Assembly (NCBI RefSeq): GCF_025466085.1
Contig: NZ_JANLOD010000018.1
Span: 1 to 64,000 of the forward strand
DNA length: 64,000 nt
Source of the DNA: Pseudomonas sp. 14P_8.1_Bac3
Lineage (GTDB): Bacteria > Pseudomonadota > Gammaproteobacteria > Pseudomonadales > Pseudomonadaceae
Direction of reading: 5' to 3'
The notes under the pieces are model-generated. The model had not been told where the DNA came from and made no database searches. It saw nothing but the letters and a program-made list of their open reading frames with translations. Positions 11,768-24,076 of the stretch are shown here, piece by piece. Positions within the stretch are counted from its first letter, which is position 1. Each line of letters starts with the position of its first letter. The translations under genes and the position numbers were made by a program.

Positions 11768-14700
11768 TTGAAAGACCTACTGAATTTGCTGAAAAACCAG
11801 GGTCAAGTCGAAGAGTTCGACGCCATCCGTATTGGATTGGCATCGCCTGAGATGATCCGTTCGTGGTCGTTCGGTGAAGTTAAAAAGCCGGAAACCATCA
11901 ACTACCGTACGTTCAAACCTGAGCGTGACGGCCTGTTCTGCGCCAAAATCTTTGGCCCGGTAAAGGATTACGAGTGCCTGTGCGGTAAGTACAAGCGCTT
12001 GAAGCACCGTGGTGTGATCTGCGAGAAGTGCGGTGTTGAAGTCGCACTGGCCAAAGTTCGTCGTGAGCGCATGGCGCACATCGAACTGGCTTCGCCTGTT
12101 GCCCACATCTGGTTCCTGAAATCGCTGCCGTCGCGTATCGGCTTGCTGATGGACATGACCCTGCGTGATATCGAACGCGTTCTCTACTTCGAGAGCTATG
12201 TCGTTATCGACCCGGGCATGACCACCCTTGAAAAAGGTCAGCTGCTCAACGACGAGCAGTACTTCGAAGCGCTGGAAGAGTTCGGCGACGATTTCGATGC
12301 CCGTATGGGTGCTGAAGCTGTCCGCGAACTGCTGCACGCTATCGATCTGGAACACGAGATTGGCCGTCTGCGCGAAGAAATTCCGCAAACCAACTCCGAA
12401 ACCAAAATCAAGAAGCTGTCCAAGCGTCTGAAGTTGATGGAAGCCTTCCAGGGTTCCGGCAACCTTCCAGAATGGATGGTGCTGACCGTTCTGCCGGTTC
12501 TGCCGCCAGATCTGCGTCCACTGGTCCCGCTGGATGGCGGTCGCTTCGCGACTTCCGACCTCAACGATCTGTATCGTCGAGTGATCAACCGTAACAACCG
12601 CTTGAAGCGCCTGCTTGATCTGTCCGCACCGGACATCATCGTGCGCAACGAAAAGCGTATGTTGCAGGAAGCTGTCGACGCACTGCTCGATAACGGTCGT
12701 CGTGGTCGTGCTATTACCGGTTCAAACAAGCGTCCTCTGAAATCCCTGGCTGACATGATCAAGGGTAAACAGGGTCGTTTCCGTCAGAACTTGCTCGGTA
12801 AGCGTGTTGACTACTCCGGTCGTTCGGTAATTACCGTAGGTCCGACTCTGCGTCTGCACCAGTGCGGTCTGCCGAAGAAGATGGCCCTCGAGCTGTTCAA
12901 GCCGTTCATTTTCGGCAAGCTGGAAATGCGTGGTCTCGCGACCACCATCAAAGCTGCGAAGAAGATGGTCGAGCGCGAGCTGCCGGAGGTCTGGGACGTT
13001 CTCGCTGAAGTGATCCGCGAACACCCGGTTCTCCTCAACCGTGCACCGACCCTTCACCGTCTGGGTATCCAGGCGTTTGAACCGGTACTGATCGAAGGTA
13101 AGGCTATCCAGCTGCACCCGCTGGTCTGTGCTGCGTACAACGCCGACTTCGACGGCGACCAAATGGCCGTGCACGTACCGCTGACACTGGAAGCCCAGTT
13201 GGAAGCGCGTGCGTTGATGATGTCGACCAACAACATTCTGTCGCCGGCCAACGGTGAGCCAATCATCGTTCCGTCGCAGGACGTTGTATTGGGTCTGTAC
13301 TACATGACTCGTGAAGCGATCAACGCCAAGGGCGAAGGTCGTGTGTTCGCGGATCTGCAGGAAGTTGACCGTGTGTTCCGTGCCGGCGAAGCCGCACTGC
13401 ACGCAAAAGTCAAAGTGCGGATCAACGAAACCGTCAACGACCGTGACGGCGGCAGCGTGACCAACACCCGTATCGTCGACACCACTGTCGGCCGTGCGCT
13501 GTTGTTCCAGGTTGTGCCAAAAGGTCTGTCCTTCGACGTCGTCAACCTGCCGATGAAGAAAAAGGCGATCTCCAAGCTGATCAACCAGTGCTACCGCGTG
13601 GTTGGTTTGAAAGAGACTGTGATCTTCGCTGACCAGTTGATGTACACCGGTTTTGCTTATTCGACCATTTCCGGCGTTTCCATCGGTGTTAACGACTTCG
13701 TTATCCCGGATGAGAAAGCCCGCATCATCGGCGCTGCTACCGATGAAGTGAAAGAAATCGAAAGCCAGTACGCCTCCGGCCTGGTAACCCAGGGCGAGAA
13801 GTACAACAAAGTGATCGACCTTTGGTCCAAGGCGAACGACGAAGTTTCCAAGGCGATGATGGCCAACCTCTCGAAAGAGAAAGTCATCGACCGTCATGGC
13901 GTCGAAGTCGATCAGGAGTCCTTCAACTCGATGTACATGATGGCCGACTCGGGCGCACGGGGTTCTGCGGCGCAGATCCGTCAGCTCGCCGGTATGCGTG
14001 GCCTGATGGCCAAGCCGGACGGTTCCATCATCGAAACGCCGATTACTGCGAACTTCCGTGAAGGTTTGAGCGTACTTCAGTATTTCATCTCCACTCACGG
14101 TGCGCGTAAAGGTCTGGCGGATACCGCCTTGAAAACTGCGAACTCCGGTTACCTGACTCGTCGTCTGGTAGACGTGGCGCAGGATCTGGTTGTGACCGAG
14201 ATCGATTGCGGCACCGAACATGGCCTGGTAATGACTCCGCACATTGAAGGCGGTGACGTTGTTGAGCCGTTGGGTGAGCGCGTATTGGGTCGTGTCATTG
14301 CCCGCGATGTATTCAAGCCAGGTACCGAGGACGTAATCGTTCCTGCCGGCACCCTGGTAGATGAGAAGTGGGTCGAGTTCATCGAGCTGAACAGCATCGA
14401 CGAAGTGATCGTGCGTTCGCCGATCAGCTGTGAAACCCGCTACGGCATCTGCGCCAAGTGCTACGGTCGTGACTTGGCCCGTGGTCACCAGGTGAACATC
14501 GGTGAAGCGGTCGGCGTTATCGCTGCCCAGTCCATCGGTGAGCCGGGTACCCAGCTGACGATGCGTACGTTCCACATCGGTGGTGCGGCAAGCCGGACCT
14601 CCGCGGCTGACAGCGTTCAGGTGAAGAATGGCGGCACCGTCCGTCTGCACAACCTGAAGCACGTTGAGCGAGTGGATGGTTGCCTGGTTGCGGTGTCCCG

Positions 14701-15967
14701 TTCCGGTGAGCTGGCGATCGCTGATGACTTCGGTCGTGAGCGCGAGCGTTACAAGCTGCCGTACGGTGCTGTGATTTCGGTTAAAGAAGGTGACAAGGTC
14801 GACGCTGGCGCAATCGTGGCCAAGTGGGATCCGCACACTCACCCAATCGTTACCGAAATGAAAGGTACCGTGACCTACGTAGGCATGGAAGAAGGCATCA
14901 CGATCAAGCGTCAGACTGACGAATTGACCGGTATGACCAACATTGAAGTACTCGACGCCAAAGACCGTCCAGCTGCCGGTAAAGATATCCGTCCTGCCGT
15001 GAAGATGGTTGATGACAACGGCAAGGATCTGTTGCTGCCAGGCACTGACGTTATCGCTCAGTACTTCCTGCCAGCTAACGCCCTGGTCGGTGTAGCGGAC
15101 GGTGCGAAAATCGCGATCGGTGATGTTATCGCTCGTATTCCGCAAGAAACTTCGAAGACCCGTGACATCACCGGTGGTCTGCCGCGTGTTGCCGACTTGT
15201 TCGAAGCTCGTCGCCCGAAAGAAGCGTCGATTCTGGCTGAAGTCAGCGGCACCATCGCGTTCGGTAAAGAGACCAAAGGCAAGCGCCGTCTGGTAATCAC
15301 CCCGAACGATGGTAGCGATCCGTACGAAGAGCTGATTCCGAAGTGGCGTCACCTGAACGTCTTCGAAGGCGAACAGGTAAACCGCGGCGAAGTTATCTCC
15401 GACGGCCCGAGCGATCCGCATGACATCCTGCGTCTGCTGGGTGTGAGTGCGCTGGCCAAGTACATCGTGAACGAGATCCAGGACGTTTACCGCCTGCAAG
15501 GCGTGAAGATCAACGACAAGCACATCGAGACCATCCTGCGTCAGATGTTGCGTAAAGTTGAAATCGCTGAATCCGGCGATTCCAGTTTCATCAAGGGCGA
15601 CCAGATGGAATTGACTCACGTTCTGGTAGAGAACGAGCGCTTGGCGAACGACGAGAAATTCGTTTCCAAGTTCACTCGCGTATTGCTGGGTATCACCAAG
15701 GCGTCGCTGTCCACCGAATCGTTCATCTCGGCGGCTTCCTTCCAGGAAACCACTCGCGTACTGACCGAAGCGGCGGTAACCGGCAAGCGCGATTACCTGC
15801 GCGGCCTGAAAGAAAACGTGGTCGTGGGTCGTCTGATCCCGGCCGGTACCGGTCTGGCTTATCACAGCGAGCGTAAACGCCGCCGTGATGCTGACAAGCC
15901 GTTGCGCGTAAGCGCCAGTGAAGTGGAAGCTGCACTGACCGAAGCGCTGAACTCTAGCGGCAACTGA
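11768..15967 (+). CDS. rpoC: RNA polymerase beta-prime subunit
   Basis: This subunit carries the catalytic Mg ions and the clamp. The 1399-residue protein begins with TTG at 11768, preceded by a strong CAGGAGGAAAGG Shine-Dalgarno. The N-terminal zinc ribbon ([13 protein letters not shown], then CEKCG), the catalytic motif [12 protein letters not shown], the bridge-helix region and the second zinc site ([15 protein letters not shown]) are all visible. It ends the rplJL-rpoBC operon and is followed by a long nested hairpin at 15989-16059. Confidence 0.99.
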   Translation: MKDLLNLLKNQGQVEEFDAIRIGLASPEMIRSWSFGEVKKPETINYRTFKPERDGLFCAKIFGPVKDYECLCGKYKRLKHRGVICEKCGVEVALAKVRRERMAHIELASPVAHIWFLKSLPSRIGLLMDMTLRDIERVLYFESYVVIDPGMTTLEKGQLLNDEQYFEALEEFGDDFDARMGAEAVRELLHAIDLEHEIGRLREEIPQTNSETKIKKLSKRLKLMEAFQGSGNLPEWMVLTVLPVLPPDLRPLVPLDGGRFATSDLNDLYRRVINRNNRLKRLLDLSAPDIIVRNEKRMLQEAVDALLDNGRRGRAITGSNKRPLKSLADMIKGKQGRFRQNLLGKRVDYSGRSVITVGPTLRLHQCGLPKKMALELFKPFIFGKLEMRGLATTIKAAKKMVERELPEVWDVLAEVIREHPVLLNRAPTLHRLGIQAFEPVLIEGKAIQLHPLVCAAYNADFDGDQMAVHVPLTLEAQLEARALMMSTNNILSPANGEPIIVPSQDVVLGLYYMTREAINAKGEGRVFADLQEVDRVFRAGEAALHAKVKVRINETVNDRDGGSVTNTRIVDTTVGRALLFQVVPKGLSFDVVNLPMKKKAISKLINQCYRVVGLKETVIFADQLMYTGFAYSTISGVSIGVNDFVIPDEKARIIGAATDEVKEIESQYASGLVTQGEKYNKVIDLWSKANDEVSKAMMANLSKEKVIDRHGVEVDQESFNSMYMMADSGARGSAAQIRQLAGMRGLMAKPDGSIIETPITANFREGLSVLQYFISTHGARKGLADTALKTANSGYLTRRLVDVAQDLVVTEIDCGTEHGLVMTPHIEGGDVVEPLGERVLGRVIARDVFKPGTEDVIVPAGTLVDEKWVEFIELNSIDEVIVRSPISCETRYGICAKCYGRDLARGHQVNIGEAVGVIAAQSIGEPGTQLTMRTFHIGGAASRTSAADSVQVKNGGTVRLHNLKHVERVDGCLVAVSRSGELAIADDFGRERERYKLPYGAVISVKEGDKVDAGAIVAKWDPHTHPIVTEMKGTVTYVGMEEGITIKRQTDELTGMTNIEVLDAKDRPAAGKDIRPAVKMVDDNGKDLLLPGTDVIAQYFLPANALVGVADGAKIAIGDVIARIPQETSKTRDITGGLPRVADLFEARRPKEASILAEVSGTIAFGKETKGKRRLVITPNDGSDPYEELIPKWRHLNVFEGEQVNRGEVISDGPSDPHDILRLLGVSALAKYIVNEIQDVYRLQGVKINDKHIETILRQMLRKVEIAESGDSSFIKGDQMELTHVLVENERLANDEKFVSKFTRVLLGITKASLSTESFISAASFQETTRVLTEAAVTGKRDYLRGLKENVVVGRLIPAGTGLAYHSERKRRRDADKPLRVSASEVEAALTEALNSSGN

Positions 15968-15988
15968 GTTCTGCGATAAATGAGCGTG

Positions 15989-16059
15989 AGGCCCTGACCA
16001 TTCCGTTCATCGAATCGAGACAATTTGTCGAGGTTGGATGAGCGGGGAGGTCGGGGCCT
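15989..16059 (+). terminator. Long nested hairpin after rpoC
   Basis: Three sets of arms nest inside each other: AGGCCCTGACC (15989-15999) with GGTCGGGGCCT (16049-16059), CCGTTCATC (16003-16011) with GATGAGCGG (16037-16045), and GACAA (16019-16023) with TTGTC (16025-16029). The two outer stems have only one G-T pair each. No long T-tract follows, so it may be a terminator, a processing site or both. The rpsL promoter begins 5 bases after it. Confidence 0.6.
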
Positions 16060-16063
16060 TGCC

Positions 16064-16092
16064 TTGACTGGGGACAAGATCCTCTTTAGACT
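16064..16092 (+). promoter_or_regulatory. Promoter of the str operon (rpsL)
   Basis: TTGACT at 16064-16069 and TAGACT at 16087-16092 are spaced by 17 bases. It lies 92 bases upstream of the rpsL start and directly after the rpoC hairpin. Confidence 0.65.
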
Positions 16093-16183
16093 CTTGTACC
16101 CCTAAATTTGGCGGGAATTCGTTCCTGCCATTTTGCTTTTCTTGCAAGACAATAGCGTCGCAAGACAACAGTGGAGCTAGTAG

Positions 16184-16555
16184 ATGGCAACTATCAACCA
16201 GCTGGTACGTCAGCCGCGTAAGCGTATCGTCGAGAAATCCGACGTGCCTGCGCTGCAGAACTGCCCGCAACGTCGTGGCGTATGCACCCGTGTGTATACC
16301 ACTACGCCGAAAAAACCTAACTCGGCACTGCGTAAAGTATGCCGTGTACGCCTGACCAACGGTTTCGAGGTTTCCTCGTACATCGGCGGTGAAGGCCACA
16401 ACCTGCAAGAGCACAGCGTCGTACTGATTCGTGGCGGCCGTGTAAAAGACTTGCCAGGTGTTCGTTACCACACCGTTCGCGGCTCTTTGGATACTTCCGG
16501 CGTTAAAGGTCGTAACCAAGGTCGTTCGAAGTACGGTACCAAGAAGCCTAAGTAG
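16184..16555 (+). CDS. rpsL: 30S ribosomal protein S12
   Basis: S12 sits at the decoding centre and controls tRNA selection. The 123-residue protein is full length. The streptomycin-relevant residues Lys43 (in TTPKKPNS) and Lys88 (in GGRVKDLPG) are wild-type, so no ribosomal streptomycin resistance is expected. It is the first gene of the str operon, followed by rpsG after 119 bases, and then fusA and the second tuf. Confidence 0.98.
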   Translation: MATINQLVRQPRKRIVEKSDVPALQNCPQRRGVCTRVYTTTPKKPNSALRKVCRVRLTNGFEVSSYIGGEGHNLQEHSVVLIRGGRVKDLPGVRYHTVRGSLDTSGVKGRNQGRSKYGTKKPK

Positions 16556-16653
16556 TAGCGGCTTTTTGTAAGAACTGAATCATCTATTTTTCTGAGTCGA
16601 TAAGAGTAAGGTCGGAGGCGTCCCGAAAGGGCACCGATTCCGAGCGAACCTGA

Positions 16654-17145
<492 letters not shown>

Positions 17146-17175
17146 TTTTAGCGTCACTAATTTTGCGAGGGCTTT

Positions 17176-19281
17176 ATGGCTCGTACAACACCGATTAATC
17201 GCTACCGTAACATTGGTATCGTCGCTCACGTGGATGCTGGTAAAACCACCACCACCGAGCGCGTCCTTTTTTACACTGGCAAAAGTCACAAAATGGGCGA
17301 GGTGCATGACGGCGCCGCGACCACCGACTGGATGGTTCAGGAGCAGGAGCGTGGTATTACCATTACTTCTGCTGCCATTACCGCCTTCTGGCAGGGTTCC
17401 GAGAAGCAGCACAAAGACCAATACCGCTTCAACGTCATCGACACCCCGGGCCACGTTGACTTCACTATTGAAGTTGAGCGTTCCCTGCGTGTTCTCGACG
17501 GCGCGGTCGTTGTGTTCTGCGGCACCTCGGGTGTTGAGCCTCAGTCGGAAACCGTATGGCGTCAAGCCAACAAGTACGGCGTTCCACGTCTTGTTTACGT
17601 AAACAAGATGGACCGTGCTGGTGCGAACTTCCTGCGCGTGATCGGCCAGATCAAGCAGCGTCTGGGTCACACTCCAGTGCCGATCCAGTTGGCTATCGGT
17701 TCCGAAGACAACTTCGAAGGTCAGATCGATCTGATGGCCATGGAAGCTGTTTACTGGAACGACTCTGACAAGGGCATGGTTCCCGTTCGCAAGCCTATCC
17801 CTGCCGAGCTGCAGGAATTGGCTGAAGAATGGCGCAGCAACATGATTGAAGCTGCAGCCGAAGCCAGTGAAGAGCTGATGAACAAGTACCTCGAAGGTGA
17901 AGAGCTCACCAACGCGGAAATCAAGGCCGCTCTGCGTCAGCGTACTATCGCTGGTGAGATCGTTCTGGCTGTTTGCGGTTCTTCGTTCAAGAACAAGGGT
18001 GTTCCCCTGGTTCTTGACGCCGTTATCGACTACCTGCCTGCTCCTACCGACATTCCTGCCATCAAGGGTACCGACCCGGATGACGAGACCAAGGAAATGG
18101 AGCGTCACGCAGACGACAGCGAGCCGTTTTCGGCTCTGGCGTTCAAGATCGCTACCGACCCATTCGTGGGTACCTTGACCTTTGTCCGTGTTTACTCGGG
18201 CGTGCTGGCTTCCGGCGACGGCGTGATCAACTCGGTTAAAGGCAAGAAAGAGCGCGTGGGTCGTATGGTGCAAATGCACGCAAACGCCCGTGAAGAAATC
18301 AAGGAAGTGCGCGCTGGTGACATCGCGGCTTTGATCGGCATGAAGGACGTCACCACTGGTGAAACTTTGTGCAACGCTGACAAGCCAATCATCCTGGTTC
18401 GCATGGACTTCCCGGAGCCGGTTATTTCGGTTGCCGTAGAGCCTAAGACCAAGGATGACCAGGAAAAAATGGGTATCGCTCTGGGCAAACTTGCTCAGGA
18501 AGACCCGTCTTTCCGCGTCAAGACTGATGAAGAGACTGGTCAAACGATCATCTCCGGCATGGGCGAGTTGCACCTGGACATCCTGGTTGACCGGATGCGC
18601 CGTGAGTTCAACGTCGAAGCCAACATCGGTAAGCCTCAAGTTTCGTACCGTGAGCGCATCACGAAGAGCTGCGAAATTGAAGGCAAGTTCGTTCGCCAGT
18701 CCGGTGGTCGCGGCCAGTTCGGTCATTGCTGGATTCGTTTTGCTCCTGCTGACGAAGGTCAGGAAGGTCTGCAATTCCTGAACGAAGTAGTGGGTGGTGT
18801 GGTTCCTAAGGAATACATCCCGGCTATCCAGAAGGGTATCGAAGAGCAGATGAAGAACGGCGTAGTTGCCGGCTATCCGCTGATCGGCCTGAAGGCTACC
18901 GTGTTTGATGGTTCCTACCACGACGTCGACTCCAACGAGATGGCGTTTAAGGTGGCTGCTTCCATGGCGACCAAGCAACTGGCCCAGAAGGGCGGTGGTG
19001 AGTTGCTTGAGCCGATCATGGCGGTAGAGGTTGTTACGCCTGAAGACTATATGGGTGACGTGATGGGCGACCTTAACCGTCGTCGCGGCATGATCCTGGG
19101 TATGGAAGATACGGTTTCCGGCAAAGTAATTCGTGCCGAGGTTCCGTTGGGCGAGATGTTCGGTTATGCAACCGACGTTCGTTCCATGTCCCAAGGTCGC
19201 GCAAGCTACTCTATGGAATTCAAAAAATACAATACGGCTCCGTCGCACATCGTCGAAACCGTTACCAAAAAACAAGGCTGA
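17176..19281 (+). CDS. fusA: Elongation factor G
   Basis: EF-G is the GTPase that drives translocation and, with RRF, splits ribosomes. The 701-residue protein shows the G1 motif AHVDAGKTT at about 17-25, the switch II sequence DTPGHVDF, and G4 NKMDR. Domains II-V follow, including GRGQFGHC in domain IV and the C-terminal [20 protein letters not shown]. It lies within the str operon and is of the canonical translocase type encoded beside rpsG and tuf. Confidence 0.98.
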   Translation: MARTTPINRYRNIGIVAHVDAGKTTTTERVLFYTGKSHKMGEVHDGAATTDWMVQEQERGITITSAAITAFWQGSEKQHKDQYRFNVIDTPGHVDFTIEVERSLRVLDGAVVVFCGTSGVEPQSETVWRQANKYGVPRLVYVNKMDRAGANFLRVIGQIKQRLGHTPVPIQLAIGSEDNFEGQIDLMAMEAVYWNDSDKGMVPVRKPIPAELQELAEEWRSNMIEAAAEASEELMNKYLEGEELTNAEIKAALRQRTIAGEIVLAVCGSSFKNKGVPLVLDAVIDYLPAPTDIPAIKGTDPDDETKEMERHADDSEPFSALAFKIATDPFVGTLTFVRVYSGVLASGDGVINSVKGKKERVGRMVQMHANAREEIKEVRAGDIAALIGMKDVTTGETLCNADKPIILVRMDFPEPVISVAVEPKTKDDQEKMGIALGKLAQEDPSFRVKTDEETGQTIISGMGELHLDILVDRMRREFNVEANIGKPQVSYRERITKSCEIEGKFVRQSGGRGQFGHCWIRFAPADEGQEGLQFLNEVVGGVVPKEYIPAIQKGIEEQMKNGVVAGYPLIGLKATVFDGSYHDVDSNEMAFKVAASMATKQLAQKGGGELLEPIMAVEVVTPEDYMGDVMGDLNRRRGMILGMEDTVSGKVIRAEVPLGEMFGYATDVRSMSQGRASYSMEFKKYNTAPSHIVETVTKKQG

Positions 19282-19312
19282 TTCAGCCCCTTTAGGCTAG
19301 GAGTTAATTGTC

Positions 19313-20506
19313 GTGGCTAAAGAAAAATTTGATCGTTCCCTTCCGCACGTCAACGTTGGCACCATCGGTCACGTTGACCACGGTAAAACCACTCTGACCG
19401 CTGCTCTGACTCGCGTCTGCTCCGAAGTTTTCGGTTCGGCCGTTGTTGCTTTCGACAAAATCGACAGCGCTCCGGAAGAGAAGGCTCGTGGTATCACCAT
19501 CAACACCGCGCACGTTGAGTACAACTCTTCGATTCGTCACTACGCTCACGTTGACTGCCCAGGTCACGCTGACTATGTGAAGAACATGATCACCGGTGCT
19601 GCTCAAATGGACGGCGCTATCCTGGTTTGCTCGGCCGCTGATGGTCCGATGCCACAAACCCGTGAGCACATCCTGCTGTCCCGTCAGGTTGGCGTTCCGT
19701 ACATCGTTGTCTTCCTGAACAAGGCTGACATGGTTGACGACGCTGAGCTGCTGGAACTGGTTGAGATGGAAGTGCGCGATCTGCTGAGCACTTACGACTT
19801 CCCGGGCGACGACACTCCGATCATCATCGGTTCCGCTCTGATGGCTCTGAACGGCCAAGACGACAACGAAATGGGTACCACCGCTGTTAAGCGTCTGGTA
19901 GAGACTCTGGACAGCTACATTCCAGAGCCGGTTCGTGTTATCGACAAGCCGTTCCTGATGCCAATCGAAGACGTATTCTCGATCTCCGGTCGCGGTACTG
20001 TTGTAACTGGTCGTATCGAGCGCGGTATCGTCAAGGTTCAAGACCCACTGGAAATCGTTGGTCTGCGTGACACTACCGTCACCACCTGCACCGGTGTTGA
20101 AATGTTCCGTAAGCTGCTCGACGAAGGTCGTGCTGGCGAGAACTGCGGCGTTCTGCTGCGTGGTACCAAGCGTGACGACGTTGAGCGTGGCCAGGTTCTG
20201 GTCAAGCCAGGTTCGGTCAAGCCGCACACTACCTTCGAAGCTGAAGTGTATGTGTTGAGCAAAGAAGAAGGCGGTCGCCACACTCCGTTCTTCAAAGGCT
20301 ACCGTCCACAGTTCTACTTCCGGACCACTGACGTGACCGGTAACTGCGAACTGCCGGAAGGCGTTGAAATGGTAATGCCAGGCGACAACATCAAAATGGT
20401 TGTCACCCTGATCAAAACCATCGCAATGGAAGATGGTCTGCGTTTCGCTATTCGTGAAGGCGGTCGTACCGTCGGCGCTGGCGTCGTAGCCAAAATCATC
20501 GCTTAA
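19313..20506 (+). CDS. tuf: Elongation factor Tu, second copy
   Basis: This is the str-operon EF-Tu gene, 397 residues, starting with GTG at 19313 after the Shine-Dalgarno GGAGTT. GTPase motifs [13 protein letters not shown] and NKAD are intact. Compared with the copy at 2741 it differs at 28 positions, for example residues 9-10 are SL rather than NK, and the domain 2 stretch is VKVQDPLEI rather than VRIQEEVEI. It ends at a strong terminator, so it is the last gene of the str operon. Confidence 0.98.
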   Translation: MAKEKFDRSLPHVNVGTIGHVDHGKTTLTAALTRVCSEVFGSAVVAFDKIDSAPEEKARGITINTAHVEYNSSIRHYAHVDCPGHADYVKNMITGAAQMDGAILVCSAADGPMPQTREHILLSRQVGVPYIVVFLNKADMVDDAELLELVEMEVRDLLSTYDFPGDDTPIIIGSALMALNGQDDNEMGTTAVKRLVETLDSYIPEPVRVIDKPFLMPIEDVFSISGRGTVVTGRIERGIVKVQDPLEIVGLRDTTVTTCTGVEMFRKLLDEGRAGENCGVLLRGTKRDDVERGQVLVKPGSVKPHTTFEAEVYVLSKEEGGRHTPFFKGYRPQFYFRTTDVTGNCELPEGVEMVMPGDNIKMVVTLIKTIAMEDGLRFAIREGGRTVGAGVVAKIIA

Positions 20507-20520
20507 TCAGTGATGACTTG

Positions 20521-20550
20521 AAAAAGCCCCCGCTTAGCGGGGGCTTTTTT
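20521..20550 (+). terminator. Terminator of the str operon
   Basis: AAAAAGCCCCCGC (20521-20533) and GCGGGGGCTTTTTT (20537-20550) form a perfect stem with a TTA loop and a T6 tail. It is a textbook rho-independent terminator, 6 bases upstream of the next -35 box. Confidence 0.92.
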
Positions 20551-20556
20551 ATTGGG

Positions 20557-20585
20557 TTGACACCTATCTGGGGCGTCTATAGAAT
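20557..20585 (+). promoter_or_regulatory. Promoter of the S10 operon
   Basis: A perfect TTGACA at 20557-20562 and TAGAAT at 20580-20585 are spaced by 17 bases, followed by a GC-rich discriminator (tgcgcc). It lies 63 bases upstream of rpsJ. Confidence 0.8.
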
Positions 20586-20647
20586 TGCGCCTCCTTTTAA
20601 CGGGCGTATTGCGCCCGGTGGGAATAGCAGCCGGAGTCTGAAATCCA

Positions 20648-20959
20648 ATGCAAAATCAGCAAATCCGTATCAGGTTGAAGGCTTTTGACCATCGCCTGAT
20701 CGACCAATCCACCCAGGAAATCGTGGAAACCGCGAAACGTACTGGTGCTCAAGTGCGTGGTCCAATTCCACTGCCTACCCGTAAAGAGCGGTTCACCGTT
20801 CTGGTTTCCCCGCACGTCAACAAAGACGCGCGTGACCAGTACGAGATCCGCACTCATAAGCGCGTTCTGGACATCGTCCAGCCAACGGATAAAACCGTTG
20901 ATGCTCTTATGAAGCTTGATCTTGCGGCCGGTGTGGAAGTGCAGATCAGCCTCGGCTAA
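20648..20959 (+). CDS. rpsJ: 30S ribosomal protein S10 (NusE)
   Basis: S10 is part of the 30S head and, as NusE, pairs with NusB in antitermination and with NusG to couple transcription to translation. The 103-residue protein carries the conserved loop region [21 protein letters not shown] and the segment [11 protein letters not shown]. It is the first gene of the S10 operon, transcribed from the promoter at 20557. rplC follows after 80 bases. Confidence 0.98.
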
Positions 20960-21039
20960 GACTCGGTCTTAGTCGTGTAACGCTCTGAAATGGGCGGCCA
21001 TAGCGGGTGAAAGCCCCGTACACTCATGAGGTTTACAAC

Positions 21040-21675
21040 ATGACTATTGGTGTAGTCGGTCGTAAATGCGGTATGACCCGTATTTTCACCGAAGAAGGTG
21101 TCTCCATTCCGGTCACGGTCATTGAGATCGAGCCGAATCGCGTCACCCAGTTCAAAACTGAAGAGACCGATGGCTATCGTGCAGTGCAAGTCACTGTAGG
21201 CGAGCGTCGTGCTTCGCGTGTTACAGCTGCTCAGGCTGGCCACTTCGCTAAAGCGAACGTTGCCGCTGGTCGTACCGTAATGGAATTCCGCCTTGAAGAA
21301 GGCGATTACCAGGCCGGCGATCTGATCAACGCTGAAATCTTCGCTGCTGGTCAACTGGTTGATGTAACCGGTCAGTCCAAGGGTAAAGGCTTCCAGGGTA
21401 CGATCAAGCGTTGGAACTTCCGCGGGCAAGATAATACCCACGGTAACTCCGTGTCCCACCGCGTTCCAGGCTCTATCGGCCAGTGCCAGACTCCTGGTCG
21501 TGTATTCAAGGGCAAAAAAATGTCCGGTCATATGGGCGCTGAGCGCGTGACCGTGCAGTCCCTCGAAGTAGTGCGCGTGGACGCTGAACGCAATCTGTTG
21601 TTGGTCAAGGGCGCTGTTCCTGGCGCTACTGGCGGCAACTTGGTTGTACGTCCAGCAGCCAAGGCTCGCGGTTAA
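21040..21675 (+). CDS. rplC: 50S ribosomal protein L3
   Basis: L3 nucleates 50S assembly and reaches toward the peptidyl transferase centre. The 211-residue protein is taken from the ATG at 21040 ([13 protein letters not shown]), the conserved start; an in-frame start 33 bases upstream would add a non-conserved leader. The segment near residue 150, containing the Gln methylated by PrmB in E. coli ([11 protein letters not shown]), is present. rplD follows after 12 bases. Confidence 0.98.
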   Translation: MTIGVVGRKCGMTRIFTEEGVSIPVTVIEIEPNRVTQFKTEETDGYRAVQVTVGERRASRVTAAQAGHFAKANVAAGRTVMEFRLEEGDYQAGDLINAEIFAAGQLVDVTGQSKGKGFQGTIKRWNFRGQDNTHGNSVSHRVPGSIGQCQTPGRVFKGKKMSGHMGAERVTVQSLEVVRVDAERNLLLVKGAVPGATGGNLVVRPAAKARG

Positions 21676-21687
21676 GGGGAAGCTGAC

Positions 21688-22290
21688 ATGCAATTAAATG
21701 TAAATGACGCTCAAGCGATCGAAGTTTCCGAACTGACATTTGGCGGCGAATTCAACGAGACGCTGGTTCACCAAGCAGTCGTGGCCTACATGGCTGGCGG
21801 CCGTCAAGGTAGCAAGCAGCAAAAGACCCGTTCCGACGTTCGTGGTGGCGGTAAGCGCCCATGGCGTCAGAAAGGTACTGGCCGCGCTCGTGCCGGTACT
21901 ATCCGTAGCCCAATCTGGCGTGGCGGCGGTACCACTTTCGCAGCTCGTCCTCAGGATCACACCCAGAAGCTGAACAAGAAGATGTATCGCGCAGCAATGC
22001 GTTCCATCCTTGCTGAGCTGGTGCGTACTGATCGTCTGGTTGTGGTTCAGGACTTCGCTGTTGATGCACCGAAGACCAAAGATCTGCTGAACAAACTGAC
22101 CGGCATGGGCCTGACTGACGTCTTGATCGTGTCTGAAGTAGTTGATCAGAACCTGTACCTGGCTGCTCGCAACCTGCCACACGTTGATGTACGTGACGTG
22201 CAAGGTTCCGATCCAGTTAGTCTGATCGCATACGACAAGGTGTTGATCACCGTGTCGGCCGTGAAGAAATTCGAGGAGCTGCTGGGATGA
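21688..22290 (+). CDS. rplD: 50S ribosomal protein L4
   Basis: L4 lines the polypeptide exit tunnel and in E. coli also represses the S10 operon. The 200-residue protein contains the extended tunnel loop (about residues 45-75, with [19 protein letters not shown]) where macrolide-resistance changes occur; the sequence here is the normal one. The gene end overlaps rplW by 4 bases (ATGA), which indicates translational coupling. Confidence 0.98.
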
Positions 22291-22586
22291 ACCAGGAACG
22301 CGTATTTAAAGTTCTGCTTGGCCCGCACGTTTCCGAGAAGGCTACGGTTCTGGCTGACAAGAAAGGCCAGTTCGTTTTCAAGGTTGCAACTGACGCAACC
22401 AAGCTGGAAATCAAGAAGGCCGTCGAAAGCCTGTTCAGCGTGAAAGTAGAGCGTGTAACTACCCTGAATGTTCTGGGTAAGAGCAAGCGCACTGCTCGCG
22501 GTCTGGGCAAGCGTAATGACTGGAAGAAGGCAGTTATCTCCCTTCAGCCAGGCCAAGATCTCGATTTCAGCAGCAGTGCTGAGTAA
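22287..22586 (+). CDS. rplW: 50S ribosomal protein L23
   Basis: L23 is at the exit of the polypeptide tunnel and docks trigger factor, SRP and the SecYEG translocon. The 99-residue protein has the conserved sequence [17 protein letters not shown], including the Glu used for trigger factor binding, and the typical ferredoxin-like fold pattern. It overlaps rplD by 4 bases and is followed by rplB after 14 bases. Confidence 0.98.
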
Positions 22587-22600
22587 GGAAGGGGTGCATC

Positions 22601-23425
22601 ATGGCAATCGTTAAATGCAAACCGACTTCCCCTGGCCGCCGTTTTGTGGTCAAGGTGGTCAACCAGGAGCTGCATAAAGGCGCTCCTCACGCACCGCTGC
22701 TCGAGAAAAAATCGAAGACTGGTGGTCGTAACAACAATGGTCGTATTACCACTCGTCACATCGGTGGTGGCCATAAGCAGCATTATCGTCTGGTCGATTT
22801 CCGTCGCAACGACAAAGATGGCATCGCTGCCACTGTCGAGCGTATCGAATACGATCCAAACCGTACTGCTCACATCGCTCTGCTGCTGTACGCAGATGGC
22901 GAGCGTCGCTACATCATCGCCCCTAAAGGCGTGAGTGCTGGCGACCAGCTGATCGCAGGTGCTCTGGCGCCGATCAAGCCGGGCAACGCTCTGCAACTGC
23001 GTAACATTCCAGTTGGTAGCACCGTACACGGCATCGAATTGAAGCCAGGTAAAGGCGCGCAAATCGCTCGTTCCGCTGGTGCTTCGGCTCAGCTGGTCGC
23101 TCGTGAAGGTGTCTACGTGACCCTGCGTCTGCGTTCTGGTGAGATGCGTAAAGTGCTGGCTGAATGCCGCGCGACCCTGGGTGAAGTCTCGAACTCCGAG
23201 CACAGCCTGCGTTCGCTGGGTAAAGCTGGTGCCAAACGCTGGCGTGGCGTTCGCCCAACCGTTCGTGGTGTTGCCATGAACCCGGTTGACCACCCGCATG
23301 GTGGTGGTGAAGGTCGTACCTCTGGTGGTCGTCATCCGGTATCGCCATGGGGCTTCCCGACTAAGGGCGCGAAGACTCGTGGTAATAAGCGTACCGACAA
23401 AATGATCGTCCGTCGTCGCAAGTAA
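22601..23425 (+). CDS. rplB: 50S ribosomal protein L2
   Basis: L2 is required for subunit association and for peptidyl transferase activity. The 274-residue protein has the OB-fold and SH3-like core, with [14 protein letters not shown] in the N-terminal half. The highly conserved C-terminal segment [15 protein letters not shown] contains the essential His near residue 229. It is the fourth gene of the S10 operon, followed by rpsS after 16 bases. Confidence 0.98.
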   Translation: MAIVKCKPTSPGRRFVVKVVNQELHKGAPHAPLLEKKSKTGGRNNNGRITTRHIGGGHKQHYRLVDFRRNDKDGIAATVERIEYDPNRTAHIALLLYADGERRYIIAPKGVSAGDQLIAGALAPIKPGNALQLRNIPVGSTVHGIELKPGKGAQIARSAGASAQLVAREGVYVTLRLRSGEMRKVLAECRATLGEVSNSEHSLRSLGKAGAKRWRGVRPTVRGVAMNPVDHPHGGGEGRTSGGRHPVSPWGFPTKGAKTRGNKRTDKMIVRRRK

Positions 23426-23441
23426 ATAGAGGGATACGACA

Positions 23442-23717
23442 GTGCCACGTTCTCTGAAAAAAGGTCCTTTTATTGATCTTCACCTACTGAAGAAGATCGA
23501 AGTGGCGGCGGAAAAGAACGATCGCAAACCAGTTAAAACCTGGTCGCGTCGTTCGATGATCCTGCCACAAATGGTCGGTCTGACCATCGCAGTGCATAAC
23601 GGTCGTCAACATGTCCCAGTTCTTGTGAACGAAGACATGGTCGGCCACAAACTGGGCGAGTTTGCCGGTACCCGCACATATCGTGGGCACGTGGCAGACA
23701 AGAAAGCCAAGCGTTAA
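23442..23717 (+). CDS. rpsS: 30S ribosomal protein S19
   Basis: S19 is in the 30S head near the A-site finger and forms a complex with S13. The 91-residue protein starts with GTG at 23442 ([12 protein letters not shown]), after a GAGGGATA Shine-Dalgarno region. The conserved stretch [14 protein letters not shown] and the basic C-terminus ([14 protein letters not shown]) are present. rplV starts 13 bases downstream. Confidence 0.98.
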   Translation: MPRSLKKGPFIDLHLLKKIEVAAEKNDRKPVKTWSRRSMILPQMVGLTIAVHNGRQHVPVLVNEDMVGHKLGEFAGTRTYRGHVADKKAKR

Positions 23718-23730
23718 GGGGTAAGGAACG

Positions 23731-24063
23731 ATGGAAGTAGCCGCTAAGTTGTCGGGCGCTCGAATCTCCGCCCAGAAAGCCCGCTTGGTCGCCGACCAGA
23801 TCCGCGGGAAGAAGGTGGGCGAAGCGCTCAACCTGTTGGCTTTCAGCAGTAAGAAAGCCGCCGAGATCATGAAGAAAGTGCTGGAGTCGGCCGTAGCCAA
23901 CGCCGAGCATAACGAAGGCGCAGACGTTGATGACCTTAAAGTCAGCACCGTTTTCGTCAACGAAGGGCGTTCGCTGAAGCGCATCATGCCACGTGCCAAA
24001 GGCCGTGCTGATCGCATCGTCAAGCGGTCTTGCCATATCACTGTCAAGGTTGCTGACAAGTAA
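23731..24063 (+). CDS. rplV: 50S ribosomal protein L22
   Basis: L22 contributes a long beta-hairpin to the narrowest part of the exit tunnel, next to L4. The 110-residue protein shows the N-terminal [15 protein letters not shown] segment and the hairpin sequence [16 protein letters not shown] near residues 85-100. Deletions in that hairpin give macrolide resistance in other bacteria; here it is intact. rpsC follows after 13 bases. Confidence 0.98.
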
Positions 24064-24076
24064 CGGAGTCGAAGAG

